Positions 9,241-17,897 of a stretch of 64,000 bases of DNA are shown here, one piece after another. Source of the DNA: an uncultured Collinsella sp. (GTDB lineage Bacteria; Actinomycetota; Coriobacteriia; Coriobacteriales; Coriobacteriaceae). The DNA lies in contig CALDWI010000043.1 of NCBI GenBank assembly GCA_937923795.1, positions 1 to 64,000 on the forward strand, given 5' to 3'. Position numbers and translations under genes: made by a program. Under the pieces are notes generated by a model. That model saw only the letters and a list, made by a program, of their open reading frames with translations, ran no database searches and had not been told where the DNA came from. How positions within the stretch are numbered: the stretch's first letter is position 1; each line of letters opens with the position of its first letter.

Positions 9241-11805
9241 ATGGAATTTTACGCAAGCTGCCCCGAGGGCTTTGAGTCCGCACTCGCCGATGAGCTTAAA
9301 CGCCTCGGGCTTTCGCATGTTCGCCGGCTGAAGGGCCGCGCTACATTTGAGGGCGAGCTCGAAGAAGGCTACCGCGCCTGTCTGTGGTCGCGCCTAGCGA
9401 GCCGCGTGTTTGCGGTGCTCGGGCGCTTTGAGGCGCAGGATGCCGACGAGCTGTACGATAGCGTTTACGACATCACCTGGGAGACCATCATCCGCCCCGG
9501 CGCCACCATCGCCATCACCGCCCGCGGCGTGACCGAGCAGCTGCGCAACACGCGCTTCTCGTCCCTGCGCGCCAAGGACGCGCTGTGCGACCGTCTGGCC
9601 GAGACCACGGGCCGTCGCGCCGATGTCGACGTTGCCGATCCCGACGTTCACCTGTTGCTTTCGCTGCGCCAGCGCCGCGCGAGCATCAGCCTGGATCTTT
9701 CGGGCGACCCGCTGTTCAAGCGCCTGCCGCCCGCGGCGACCCGCGCCGGCGAGGGTACGCACGTGCTGCGCCCCGACTACGCCGCCCTGGTGCTTTCGCA
9801 GGTCGGCTGGACCATGCTGTGCGAGCGCGAGCTGACGGCCGACGATTACGAGAACGAGGCTCTGCCCACGCTGATCGACGCCTCGTGCGCCGGCGGCGGC
9901 CTGCTGCTGGAGGCCGTGAATATCCTGACTGACCGTGCACCGGGCGCCGCCCGCGAGCGCTGGGGCTTTGAGGGCTGGCAGCTGCACGACGCCGCCCTGT
10001 GGGAGCAGCTGCTTACCGAGGCACGCGAGCGCGAGGCGGCAGCACGCGAGCGCCAGGCACGCATCGTGGCCGTGGATGTTGACCCCGCCGCCCGCAAGAC
10101 CGCTGAGCGCATGGTCAAGTGCGCCGGCTACAAGCGCTTTGTCGATTTTTGCGCCGCCAAGTCCGCCACCGTGCTGGACCACGCGGGCGCCGTCGCCGGT
10201 GCCGCCGTGATCGCGGATACGACCGAGACACCGCTTTCGCTCATGCACGACGCCATGACGCTGGTCGGCGAGCTGCGCCGCGCGCCCGAGCTTGCCGCGG
10301 CGCCGGTCGCCGCACTCACCCGCGACGGATTGCTGGCCCGCGCGCTCCACGCCGAGCCCGAGCGCTCGATTGCCGTCATGCCCAACAACGAGGAGGCGAC
10401 CGTCGAAGTCTGGCCTTCGCTCGACCACGCCGCCGCAGCGTTTGAGGCTGCGACCAGCGCGGATGCTGAGGGCGAGACTGCGGGCGCCGACGACGTCATC
10501 AGCGACGAAGCCCCCGCCATGCCCGAGCCTGCCGCCATGCTCGACCTGGGCGACGGCAAGCCGCTGCCCGTGCTCATCCCGGAGTCCGAGCAGTTCGCCA
10601 ACCGCCTGCGCAAGAATGCCCGTCTGCGCCGCAAGTGGGCCAAGCGCGAGGGCGTGAGCTGCTACCGCGTCTACGATGCCGACCTGCCCGATTACTCCGC
10701 CGCCATCGATCTGTACGAGGGCTGCCCGCAGACGCCGGGACGCTGGCTCGTCATCGCCGAATACGCCGCGCCCAAGACCATCGACCCCGCACTGGCCCAG
10801 GCCCGCATGCTCGACATTCTGGCCATCGCGCCGCGCATCCTAGATGTTCCGGCCGAGCACGTGCACGCCAAGGCCCGCATGCGTTCGCGCGGCGGCTCGC
10901 AGTACGGCAAGCAGGGCGCCGGCAAGGGCGGATCGGGAGAACGCGCCAACATCGCGCGCCGTCGCCTGCCGCTCATCGAAGAGGGCGGGCTCACCTTTGC
11001 CGTCAACTTTGACGACTATCTGGATGTGGGCATCTTCCTGGATCACCGCGTCACCCGCAACCTAGTGCGCGAGCACGCCAAGCAGGCGCGCCGCTTCCTC
11101 AACCTGTTTGCCTACACCGGCACCGCCACCTGCTATGCGGCAGACGGCGGCGTCGAGGAAACCGTGACGGTCGATCTTTCCAACACCTACCTGGACTGGG
11201 CCGAGCGCAATATGCGTCAGAACGGCTTTGTGGGGCCGCAGCATCACTTTGTGCGCGACGACGTGCTCGCCTGGATTCGTGACCAGCGCCAGACGCGCAA
11301 CCGCTGGGACCTGATCTTTGTCGACCCGCCCACGTTCTCGAACTCGTCCAAGATGGGCCGTCGCACCTGGGATGTTCAGCGCGACCATGTCGAGCTTTTG
11401 GCCGGCGTATCGCGCCTGCTCGCGCAGGGCGGCCATGCCATCTTTAGCTGCAACCTGCGCGGCTTCCGCCCCGAAACGCGCAAGCTCGCACGCGCGGGCG
11501 TGGTGCTGGAGGACATTACGGCACAGACCATCCCCGAGGACTTCGCGCGCAACCAGAAGGTGCACCATTGCTATATCGTGCGTCGCCTGCCCATCGAGGA
11601 CGCCATGGCCGAGGTCGGCTTTAGCGCCGAGGAGATTGCCGAGCGAACCGAGGAGCTGCGCAACCCCGAGGCCCGCAAGCCCCGTGCGGCAGTACCCGCG
11701 CACGCGCAGGCCGGCGACCGAGGGCCGCACGGCAACGGCAAACCCTCTCCTGCCGGCAAGCCCAAAAAGAAGAAGTTCTACGCCAGCAAGCCCAAGGGCA
11801 AATAA
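9241..11805 (+). CDS. rlmKL: Bifunctional 23S rRNA methyltransferase RlmKL-like
   Basis: 854 residues. Order: THUMP domain (residues about 40-155), a UPF0020-like methyltransferase half, then an RlmK/RlmI-like half with FLNLFAYTGTATCYAADGG and the catalytic-loop VDPPTFSNSSKM, and a basic Lys-rich tail. In Escherichia coli the two halves methylate 23S rRNA G2445 (N2) and G2069 (N7). Odd feature: in the first half the usual DPMCGSGT becomes DASCAGGG, and the expected NPPYG catalytic motif is not visible (the corresponding segment reads VIADTTETPLSL). That half may therefore be inactive or altered. A 17-base-arm palindrome begins 5 bases after the stop codon. Confidence 0.9.
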   Translation: MEFYASCPEGFESALADELKRLGLSHVRRLKGRATFEGELEEGYRACLWSRLASRVFAVLGRFEAQDADELYDSVYDITWETIIRPGATIAITARGVTEQLRNTRFSSLRAKDALCDRLAETTGRRADVDVADPDVHLLLSLRQRRASISLDLSGDPLFKRLPPAATRAGEGTHVLRPDYAALVLSQVGWTMLCERELTADDYENEALPTLIDASCAGGGLLLEAVNILTDRAPGAARERWGFEGWQLHDAALWEQLLTEAREREAAARERQARIVAVDVDPAARKTAERMVKCAGYKRFVDFCAAKSATVLDHAGAVAGAAVIADTTETPLSLMHDAMTLVGELRRAPELAAAPVAALTRDGLLARALHAEPERSIAVMPNNEEATVEVWPSLDHAAAAFEAATSADAEGETAGADDVISDEAPAMPEPAAMLDLGDGKPLPVLIPESEQFANRLRKNARLRRKWAKREGVSCYRVYDADLPDYSAAIDLYEGCPQTPGRWLVIAEYAAPKTIDPALAQARMLDILAIAPRILDVPAEHVHAKARMRSRGGSQYGKQGAGKGGSGERANIARRRLPLIEEGGLTFAVNFDDYLDVGIFLDHRVTRNLVREHAKQARRFLNLFAYTGTATCYAADGGVEETVTVDLSNTYLDWAERNMRQNGFVGPQHHFVRDDVLAWIRDQRQTRNRWDLIFVDPPTFSNSSKMGRRTWDVQRDHVELLAGVSRLLAQGGHAIFSCNLRGFRPETRKLARAGVVLEDITAQTIPEDFARNQKVHHCYIVRRLPIEDAMAEVGFSAEEIAERTEELRNPEARKPRAAVPAHAQAGDRGPHGNGKPSPAGKPKKKKFYASKPKGK

Positions 11806-11809
11806 CAAA

Positions 11810-11874
11810 GTTGCGGTGGAATACGGACTGTTTTGCCTGGAATTAGGCAAAGTTAGACCGTATTTCACCGCAAC
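11810..11874. repeat. Long-arm palindrome, GTTGCGGTGGAATA family (copy 1)
   Basis: 17-base arms (GTTGCGGTGGAATACGG and a one-mismatch complement) enclose a second hairpin with TGCCT/AGGCA. It lies between the convergent rlmKL and kdpE genes. It shares the first 14 arm bases with the element at 36217-36282, after which the arms diverge yet remain self-complementary. It may serve as a bidirectional terminator. Confidence 0.7.
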
Positions 11875-11899
11875 TCATATTGGGCTGGTGGCCGGCGAT

Positions 11900-12613
11900 C
11901 TAGCCTTGGGTGACCAATCGGTAACCGATACCCACATGCGTTTGAATATAGCGCGGATGCGCGGGGTCGGACTCGATCTTCTTGCGCAGCGTGCCCATAA
12001 AGACACGCAGGCTCGCCAGGTCGCTCTTAGTTGCCGTGCCCCAAATCTCGTGCAGGATAAACTGGTGCGTCAGCACTTTGTCGGCGTTATGCGCCAACAG
12101 GCATAGCAGTCTGTACTCGATCGGCGTCAGATGCAGCTCCTCGCCATCCATCGTGGCAATGCCGGCATCAAAATCGATATGCAGCTCACCGGTATCGAAC
12201 GAGCCCTCGGAGGCAACGCCGCCCGTTTGCGCATACGAAAGGCGCCTGAGTGTCGTACGAATGCGCGCGAGCAACTCCTCGACCGAAAACGGCTTGGTCA
12301 GGTAGTCGTCGGCACCGGCATCGAGCGCGCGAATCTTGTCCGCATCCTCGCTGCGCGCCGAGACCACGATGATCGGCATGCCCGACCACGCGCGCACCGA
12401 CTCCACCACCTTGACGCCGTCCATATCGGGTAGGCCCAAATCGAGCAGCACAATACTCGGTGCCTGCGATGAGGCAGCGGCGATGGCGGCATGGGCGGTT
12501 TCCACAGCCATATGGCGCAAGCCGTGCGCCTCGAGCGCGGCAACGATTAAGTTGCGAACGGCGGGGTCGTCCTCAACGACCAAGATGAGCGGTTTTACGG
12601 CAGAGTTCGGCAC
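11900..12613 (-). CDS. kdpE: KdpE-like OmpR-family response regulator
   Basis: A GTG start at 12613, five bases past the kdpD stop and preceded by AAGGAG, gives 237 residues. The receiver domain has the acidic pair VVEDD, phosphoacceptor Asp in LLDLGLPDMDG and the conserved Lys in YLTKPF. The C-terminal OmpR/PhoB winged helix contains LTPIEYRLLCLL. KdpE is activated by KdpD under potassium or turgor stress. No kdpFABC genes are in this window; the cognate gene set is kup and a small membrane protein just upstream, so Kup is the likely local target (inference). Confidence 0.88.
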   Translation of the reverse strand: MPNSAVKPLILVVEDDPAVRNLIVAALEAHGLRHMAVETAHAAIAAASSQAPSIVLLDLGLPDMDGVKVVESVRAWSGMPIIVVSARSEDADKIRALDAGADDYLTKPFSVEELLARIRTTLRRLSYAQTGGVASEGSFDTGELHIDFDAGIATMDGEELHLTPIEYRLLCLLAHNADKVLTHQFILHEIWGTATKSDLASLRVFMGTLRKKIESDPAHPRYIQTHVGIGYRLVTQG

Positions 12614-12617
12614 AGCG

Positions 12618-14243
12618 CTACTCCTTATCAAACGAAACATCGGCGACGGGAAGCTCAATCGTAAAGACCGAGCCGTGCGGGTCCGCCGCGGCAACCTCTA
12701 TGCTACCGCCATGCGCTAACGCAATGGAGCGGCAGAGCGAAAGACCCAGGCCCACGCTGCGATGGCTGTCGGCAAGACCGTGGTTGGCGGTGTAGAACGA
12801 CTCAAAGATTCGCTCGCGGTCCTCGGGCGCAATGCCCGGGCCGTCATCGGCCACCGAGCACGCCACGCGTCCATCGTCGACGCCAATCGAAATCACGATA
12901 TGCGAGCCTGCGGGCGTATAGGTGATGGCGTTGTTCACCAGATTGACCACCAGCTGCACCATCAGGCGCGCATCGACGTTGACGAGCGCCGGCTCGTCGC
13001 ACGGCACCACCTTAAGATCGTGCTCACGCACGGCCGGACTTACGTGGCGCAGCGCCTCCTCGACGATATCGTCCATGAGCTCGAGCGTAGTCGACAGATG
13101 CATGCCGCCGCCCTCGAGCTTGGTGATGGCGAGCAGGTTCTCGACAGTGGCGTTGAGCCACAGCGCATCCGAGCGAATGGATAGAAGCAGGCCGCGGCGC
13201 GTCTGGGCATCGAGCACCGCGGTGCCGGTTGAACCCTGGTCGAGCAGGACATCGGCATTGCCCGAAATACTGGTGAGCGGCGTGCGCAGATCGTGCGAGA
13301 TGGAACGTAGCAGGTTGGCGCGCAGCTGCTCGTTTTTGGCGAGCACCGCCGCCTCCTCGCGGGCCTCCATGGCGCGGGCGCGATCGAGCGCCAGCTCGCC
13401 TTCGCTCACGATGGCATCGGCAAGTGTCCGCTCCTCATGCGTCAGCACGTCGGGCTCGGCAACGATAGCCAGCACGCCCACCACCGAGGCGGGGTCGCCC
13501 GAGCGCACGAAGCCGTCGCCCGTGCGAACCGTCAGGTAGATGCCATAAAACGCCGAGCCGCCAAACGTGGCGTCGAGCGGCGTTCCCACATAGGCGGACG
13601 CCGAGAGCCGCGGCGGCATCTGCGGCGCCAGCTCGTGCACCGGCGCGGCATCGCCCACGGCTGTGTACGTCGCACGCGGCAGCAGGTCATCACCCTCGTC
13701 GTCGGCGCTGTACCACACGACCGAACAGCCCGAAAGACGCGCCAGCTGCGTTGCCATGGCGTGAACGATCTGATGCTGATCGGCGCAGCGCTGCAACATG
13801 CGGTTGGTCTCGAGCACCATATGCGTGCGGCGGTCGCTGGCGGCAGCCTGTGCCAAGGCGCGGCGCAGGGCCAACGCAATCGAGCTCGACACAAGCGAGA
13901 CCACGAACATGATGAAGAACATGCCGGGATAGCCGCGGTCGATAAGCGACAGCGAGTAGCGCGGATCGACAAACAAGAAGTTGTAGAGCGCCACGGCGGC
14001 AGCCGAGCTCAGCAAGCAATACAGGCGACTCCAGGTAAAAAATGCGCACAGCTGAACGGCGAACACATAGACGATCATGATGCTCGGCGCGAGACCCGGA
14101 TGGTCGAGCAGCGCGCCCACAATCGTCGCCGCGACCAGCAGCCCCACCGATATGCAGGCGTCATACAGAGGAGTGCGGCGCGTCAGCGTTGTGCGCCGCC
14201 ACCAAAAGCTATCGGCAATATCGCAGTCCGTACGGACGTCCAT
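12618..14243 (-). CDS. kdpD: KdpD-like sensor histidine kinase, short form
   Basis: 541 residues. Four membrane segments lie within residues about 25-125 (DUF4118-type), followed by a GAF-like region, a HisKA domain (LRSISHDLRTPLTS, phosphoacceptor His) and a HATPase domain (NLVNNAITYTP, DDGPGIAPEDRERIFESF, GLGLSLCRSIA). Classical KdpD has about 890 residues. Here the N-terminal cytosolic KdpD domain and the universal-stress domain are absent, so sensing must rely on the membrane and GAF parts. It precedes kdpE and lies in the same direction as kup and a small membrane gene. A GGGACAG-type palindrome separates it from the small gene. Confidence 0.9.
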   Translation of the reverse strand: MDVRTDCDIADSFWWRRTTLTRRTPLYDACISVGLLVAATIVGALLDHPGLAPSIMIVYVFAVQLCAFFTWSRLYCLLSSAAAVALYNFLFVDPRYSLSLIDRGYPGMFFIMFVVSLVSSSIALALRRALAQAAASDRRTHMVLETNRMLQRCADQHQIVHAMATQLARLSGCSVVWYSADDEGDDLLPRATYTAVGDAAPVHELAPQMPPRLSASAYVGTPLDATFGGSAFYGIYLTVRTGDGFVRSGDPASVVGVLAIVAEPDVLTHEERTLADAIVSEGELALDRARAMEAREEAAVLAKNEQLRANLLRSISHDLRTPLTSISGNADVLLDQGSTGTAVLDAQTRRGLLLSIRSDALWLNATVENLLAITKLEGGGMHLSTTLELMDDIVEEALRHVSPAVREHDLKVVPCDEPALVNVDARLMVQLVVNLVNNAITYTPAGSHIVISIGVDDGRVACSVADDGPGIAPEDRERIFESFYTANHGLADSHRSVGLGLSLCRSIALAHGGSIEVAAADPHGSVFTIELPVADVSFDKE

Positions 14244-14271
14244 CAGCGCCCCGCCCCTCTCTCAAAAACAA

Positions 14272-14310
14272 AAACCACCACAAAGGGGACAGGCACCTTT
14301 GTGGTGGTTT
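14272..14310. repeat. Short palindrome, GGGACAG type (ACCACCACAAAGG arms)
   Basis: Perfect 15-base arms AAACCACCACAAAGG and complement surround GGACAGGCA. The same arms reappear in inverted orientation at 54937-54971. It is located between kdpD and the small membrane gene, possibly separating their transcripts. Confidence 0.75.
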
Positions 14311-14356
14311 CCCCTTGTGGTGGTTCCAAGTGTAAAGCCTTTGCAACCTGCGGTCG

Positions 14357-14551
14357 TTAGACAAACAGCACGTGCGCGAGCAGTGCGCACACGCACGCCG
14401 CGACAAGCACCGTCACCACGATCGAAATCACGCGGTCGGCCATGTCCATGTTGGCCCGATTCGTAAAGAACCGATCTTCGGCAGCATCGGCGCGTACCTC
14501 ACGCACCAGCTCGGTCGCAAGATCGCAACCGTCAAGCACCTTTGCATCCAT
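14357..14551 (-). CDS. Small single-span membrane protein between kup and kdpD
   Basis: The ATG at 14551 follows GGGAGG and gives 64 residues. A soluble charged N-terminus (about 35 residues, rich in Asp, Glu and Arg) is followed by one hydrophobic helix near the C-terminus (ISIVVTVLVAACVCALLAHV). No family is recognised. The position in a kup-kdpD-kdpE unit, 69 bases after kup, invites comparison with small KdpF-like or regulatory subunits of potassium transporters. The sequence itself does not prove this. The good ribosome binding site and lack of overlap with neighbours support it as a real gene. Confidence 0.65.
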   Translation of the reverse strand: MDAKVLDGCDLATELVREVRADAAEDRFFTNRANMDMADRVISIVVTVLVAACVCALLAHVLFV

Positions 14552-14620
14552 GGTTTCCTCCCAGGACTCAATCCCCGTCAATACAAGCCCGCCCGTTCGC
14601 AGACAAACCTCGAGCGTCGA

Positions 14621-16648
14621 CTACGGGCGCTCGTTGGGGGCCAGGCGCTGCATCTTGTTCACGGCTTTGAACTTGGTGAACAGCGGCACGTACTCAAAGC
14701 TCACGTTGGAGTTCTCCAGGCCGTACCAACGCGCGGGCGTGCCGGCGGCGCGGCGGATGATGTACTTGAGCGTGATGGCCGTACGCTCGCTGGGCTCCAC
14801 ATCGCTTTCGGGCGCCAGAAGCTTACGGATCAGGACGAACTTGAACGTGCCGATGTTACCCGGATCCTTGTAGACCGAGTAGTCATGCGTCTGCGGCGGC
14901 AGCTCGCCGGTGGCAGCCAGGTCCTGAACAACCTGACGCAGGTAGGCATTGACGCGCTGGTTGATCTTGTAGCCCAGGTACAGATGCACGCGGAACACGT
15001 AGTCGGTGCCGAACGTCTCGACCGAATAGGCAAAGGTATGCGGCTCGTCCATGGTCTCGACATTCACGAACCACCAGGCGCGGGCGCGCTTGGGATGCTT
15101 GTCCAAGATCGAATAGACGATATCGCGGTCGATGTAGTCGGTATGGGTGTCCTTGGTCAGGTACACAACGTTGTCGCTCATGCGCTCGTAACGGTCGTCG
15201 TCACGCAGGCGCTTGAGCTGCGGCAGGTAGCTGCGCAGCGGCAGCAGCGTAAACTGGCGCTGCTCGACCGCCGTGCCGTTGTACCAGCACACCATAATGC
15301 CCATGATGAGTGCAGCCATGAGAATGGTGAAGTAACCGCCGTGGAAGAACTTGGTGAGCGAGCTCACGAAGAAGAAGCCTTCGAGCAAAAGGAAGAAGGC
15401 CGCGAAGATCCACGGAGCAACCTTGAGCTTGCGCTCCTCATGCAGGTAGAAGAAGAGCAGCAGCGTGGTGCACATCATAGTCAGCGTAATGGCAAGGCCG
15501 TAGGCGGCTTCCATATGCGCCGAGTTCTGGAACAGCAGCACCACGATGACGCAGCCGACAAGCATGACGTTGTTGACCATGGGGATGTAGAGCTGGCCCT
15601 TGGTCTCGGCAGGGTAGAAGACCTGCATGTGCGGCATAAGGTCCAGACGGCTGGCCTCGGACACCAGCGAGAATGCGCCGGTGATGAGCGCCTGCGAGGC
15701 AATGATGGCCGCGACGGTGGAAAGGCCGACGGCAAACGGGCGCAGGCCCGGGGCGAGCATCTGGTAGAACGGGTTGAGGTCGGCAATGCCCATGAGCTCG
15801 GGGTTGGCAGCGTTGTTCATAAGCCAAGCGCCCTGGCCCATATAGGAAAGCAGCAGGCAGCACTTAACGAACGGCCAGGTGGCGTAGATGTTGCCGCGGC
15901 CGACGTGGCCCATGTCGGAGTAGAGCGCCTCGGCACCGGTGGTGGCGAGGAAGCAGCTGCCCAGAATCATGATGCCCGCGTGGTTGTTGGGACTCAGCAA
16001 AAAGGCGATGCCGCGCACCGGGTTGAGGCACAGCAGCACGGCGGGGTGCTGGAAGACAAAGAACAGACCCGTGCCGCCCAGGAACAGGAACCACAGCGTC
16101 ATGATGGGGCCAAAGGCGTGACCGATCTTGGCCGTACCGATGCGCTGCACCAAGAAGAGCACGATGATGATGGCGAGCGTAATGGCGACGACGCGACCCT
16201 GGTCATCGCCCAGCACGGCATGGACCGCCGGGATGGTGCGCAGGCCCTCGATGGCCGTGGTAACGGTAACGGCCGGCGTCAGGATGCCGTCGGCGAGCAG
16301 CGCGGCGCCACCCAGCATGGCGGGGATGATAAGCCACTTGCCACAGCGCTTGACCAGGCTGTACAGGGCAAAGATGCCACCCTCACCATGGTTATCGGCG
16401 CGCAGCGAGATGAGCACATACTTGATGGTGGTCAGCAGCGTGACCGTCCACACGACAAGGGAGAGCGCGCCAAGCACGAACTCCTCCGTCACGCTTCCGA
16501 TGCCGCCGTTGCCGGCAACGAGCGCCTTGGTTACATACATAGGGCTGGTGCCGATATCGCCGTACACCACGCCCAGCGTGACGAGCATCGCCGAGATGCT
16601 CACAGGAATCGCAGCGTGCGAGGCTGCCTCCTTGGCCTTTTGTTCCAT
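14621..16648 (-). CDS. kup: Kup-family potassium uptake permease
   Basis: The ATG at 16648, with GGGAGG upstream, gives 675 residues. About twelve hydrophobic segments fill residues 20-460 and a cytosolic C-terminal domain follows. The family N-terminal signature GVVYGDIGTSPMYV is present. Kup proteins import K+ with protons across the cytoplasmic membrane. Downstream on the same strand are a small membrane protein and the KdpDE-type two-component system, which suggests a dedicated potassium operon. The 160-base upstream region is too short for a ydaO-class c-di-AMP riboswitch and I see none. Confidence 0.93.
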   Translation of the reverse strand: MEQKAKEAASHAAIPVSISAMLVTLGVVYGDIGTSPMYVTKALVAGNGGIGSVTEEFVLGALSLVVWTVTLLTTIKYVLISLRADNHGEGGIFALYSLVKRCGKWLIIPAMLGGAALLADGILTPAVTVTTAIEGLRTIPAVHAVLGDDQGRVVAITLAIIIVLFLVQRIGTAKIGHAFGPIMTLWFLFLGGTGLFFVFQHPAVLLCLNPVRGIAFLLSPNNHAGIMILGSCFLATTGAEALYSDMGHVGRGNIYATWPFVKCCLLLSYMGQGAWLMNNAANPELMGIADLNPFYQMLAPGLRPFAVGLSTVAAIIASQALITGAFSLVSEASRLDLMPHMQVFYPAETKGQLYIPMVNNVMLVGCVIVVLLFQNSAHMEAAYGLAITLTMMCTTLLLFFYLHEERKLKVAPWIFAAFFLLLEGFFFVSSLTKFFHGGYFTILMAALIMGIMVCWYNGTAVEQRQFTLLPLRSYLPQLKRLRDDDRYERMSDNVVYLTKDTHTDYIDRDIVYSILDKHPKRARAWWFVNVETMDEPHTFAYSVETFGTDYVFRVHLYLGYKINQRVNAYLRQVVQDLAATGELPPQTHDYSVYKDPGNIGTFKFVLIRKLLAPESDVEPSERTAITLKYIIRRAAGTPARWYGLENSNVSFEYVPLFTKFKAVNKMQRLAPNERP

Positions 16649-16772
16649 AAGCCGGTTTCCTCCCAACTTTAATGTTCGAAGGAATTATAGGTAATCGGCC
16701 CATGTTTGAATGGCACTGTTTTCCCAGCTAGATAAACATTTATACGGCCTTTAGGCCACCGTGGCGATATGG

Positions 16773-16805
16773 AATGTGGCAAAGGGACTGCCCCTTTGTC
16801 ACATT
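16773..16805. repeat. Short palindrome, GGGACTG type (ATGTGGCAAAGGG arms)
   Basis: 14-base arms with one mismatch (AATGTGGCAAAGGG and near-complement) surround ACTGC. It ends three bases before the stop codon of the nitroreductase gene (minus strand). A close relative is at 43136-43166. Confidence 0.72.
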
Positions 16806-16807
16806 CG

Positions 16808-17683
16808 TCATTTTCCGAGCCAATTTTTGAACCACCACTCCATGGATCGGCTCATCTCGGCCATAAAGGGGCTCGTGTGCTTGCGGGTATAGATGTCCAC
16901 GACGCGCTCCCCCACCTCGCGGGCATGCGGACGGAACATTGCGTCCATCTCGGCCACCTGCGCGTCCATGGTCGCGGCATCCGCGCGGCAGTAGCGCCCC
17001 TCGTGCACCAGGTTCACCACGGGGTGCGCAATGGCCGGACGCTCCTTACGGGGCGTGCCGATGATGAGCATCGACAGCGGCATGGTATAGGGCGGCAGAT
17101 CGAGCAGCTCGGCAACTTCCTCGGCGTTCTCCACGATGTCGCCAATGTAGCAGCTTCCCAGCCCCAGGGCCTCGGCGGCAACCACGGCGTTTTGCGCGGC
17201 GATCACGGCGTCCTGGGCCGCGATGGCAAAGTCGCCCAAACCCGGCGCGCGGCGGGGCGCCTTGCCCGTGCGCTCGACAAACTCGGGCTCAAAGCAGCCC
17301 ACGTGCTCAAACAGATCGATCCACTTGGCATAATCGACCACAAATATGAGTGCCCAGGGCGCCTTGGCGATCATGGGCTGGTGGTCGCACAGGTCGGCCA
17401 GGCGGTCGAGCGTAGCCTGCTCGCGGATGCTCACGATGGAATACATCATCATGGCGCCCGCCGACGGTGCGCGACTCGCCGCATGCAAGATTGCCGCCCG
17501 CTGCTCGTCGGTCACCGCCACGGGGCGGTCGTCGTCATCACGCGCGAAGGCACGCGTGGACGAGCGGTGCTCCAAGATGTCCAGCACCGCGTTACCCGTA
17601 GTCTCGACCGGATAACCGTTCGCATCCACGCCCGCAGCTCCGCCGCAGCACTCGGCGCCCGTCATACAAACCTGCTCGCCCAT
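16808..17683 (-). CDS. Nitroreductase-family protein
   Basis: 291 residues. FMN-binding features include LEHRSSTRAF near residue 38, RAPSAGAMMMYSI and the GLGSCYIGDI segment. Compared with minimal nitroreductases (about 180-220 residues) it carries an N-terminal extension with Cys-rich text (CMTGAECCGG) and a long C-terminal extension ending in an aromatic tail. The family reduces nitro compounds, quinones or flavins with NAD(P)H. The ATG has AGGA upstream. It is divergent from the LTA-synthase-like gene. Whether the Cys-rich N-terminus binds metal is unknown. Confidence 0.87.
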   Translation of the reverse strand: MGEQVCMTGAECCGGAAGVDANGYPVETTGNAVLDILEHRSSTRAFARDDDDRPVAVTDEQRAAILHAASRAPSAGAMMMYSIVSIREQATLDRLADLCDHQPMIAKAPWALIFVVDYAKWIDLFEHVGCFEPEFVERTGKAPRRAPGLGDFAIAAQDAVIAAQNAVVAAEALGLGSCYIGDIVENAEEVAELLDLPPYTMPLSMLIIGTPRKERPAIAHPVVNLVHEGRYCRADAATMDAQVAEMDAMFRPHAREVGERVVDIYTRKHTSPFMAEMSRSMEWWFKNWLGK

Positions 17684-17897
17684 AGCTCTATCCTCGCCAT
17701 TTCTTTAAGAAGCCTTTACGTTTCCGTGTAATTCCCGTCCATTATCGCGCAGGCCGCCACTACATTGCGCCACACCGCCGCACATGCGCGTTAATATGGC
17801 TGGTTGTTGTGCGCAGCCCGCAAATGCAGCGCATATTTAGGTAACAATCGGGTAAACCCCCGCTTTCGTAGGTTTTAAGTTTGTGAGGAGTCTCAGC

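Noticed and set aside
14372..16672. 766-codon plus-strand frame opposite kup
   Set aside because: Low-complexity His/Gln/Glu-rich translation typical of an antisense frame. Kup on the minus strand has family motifs, membrane helices and a ribosome binding site.
16649..16807. c-di-AMP (ydaO) riboswitch upstream of kup
   Set aside because: The region is too short and lacks the conserved internal-loop words. It holds only a short palindrome.
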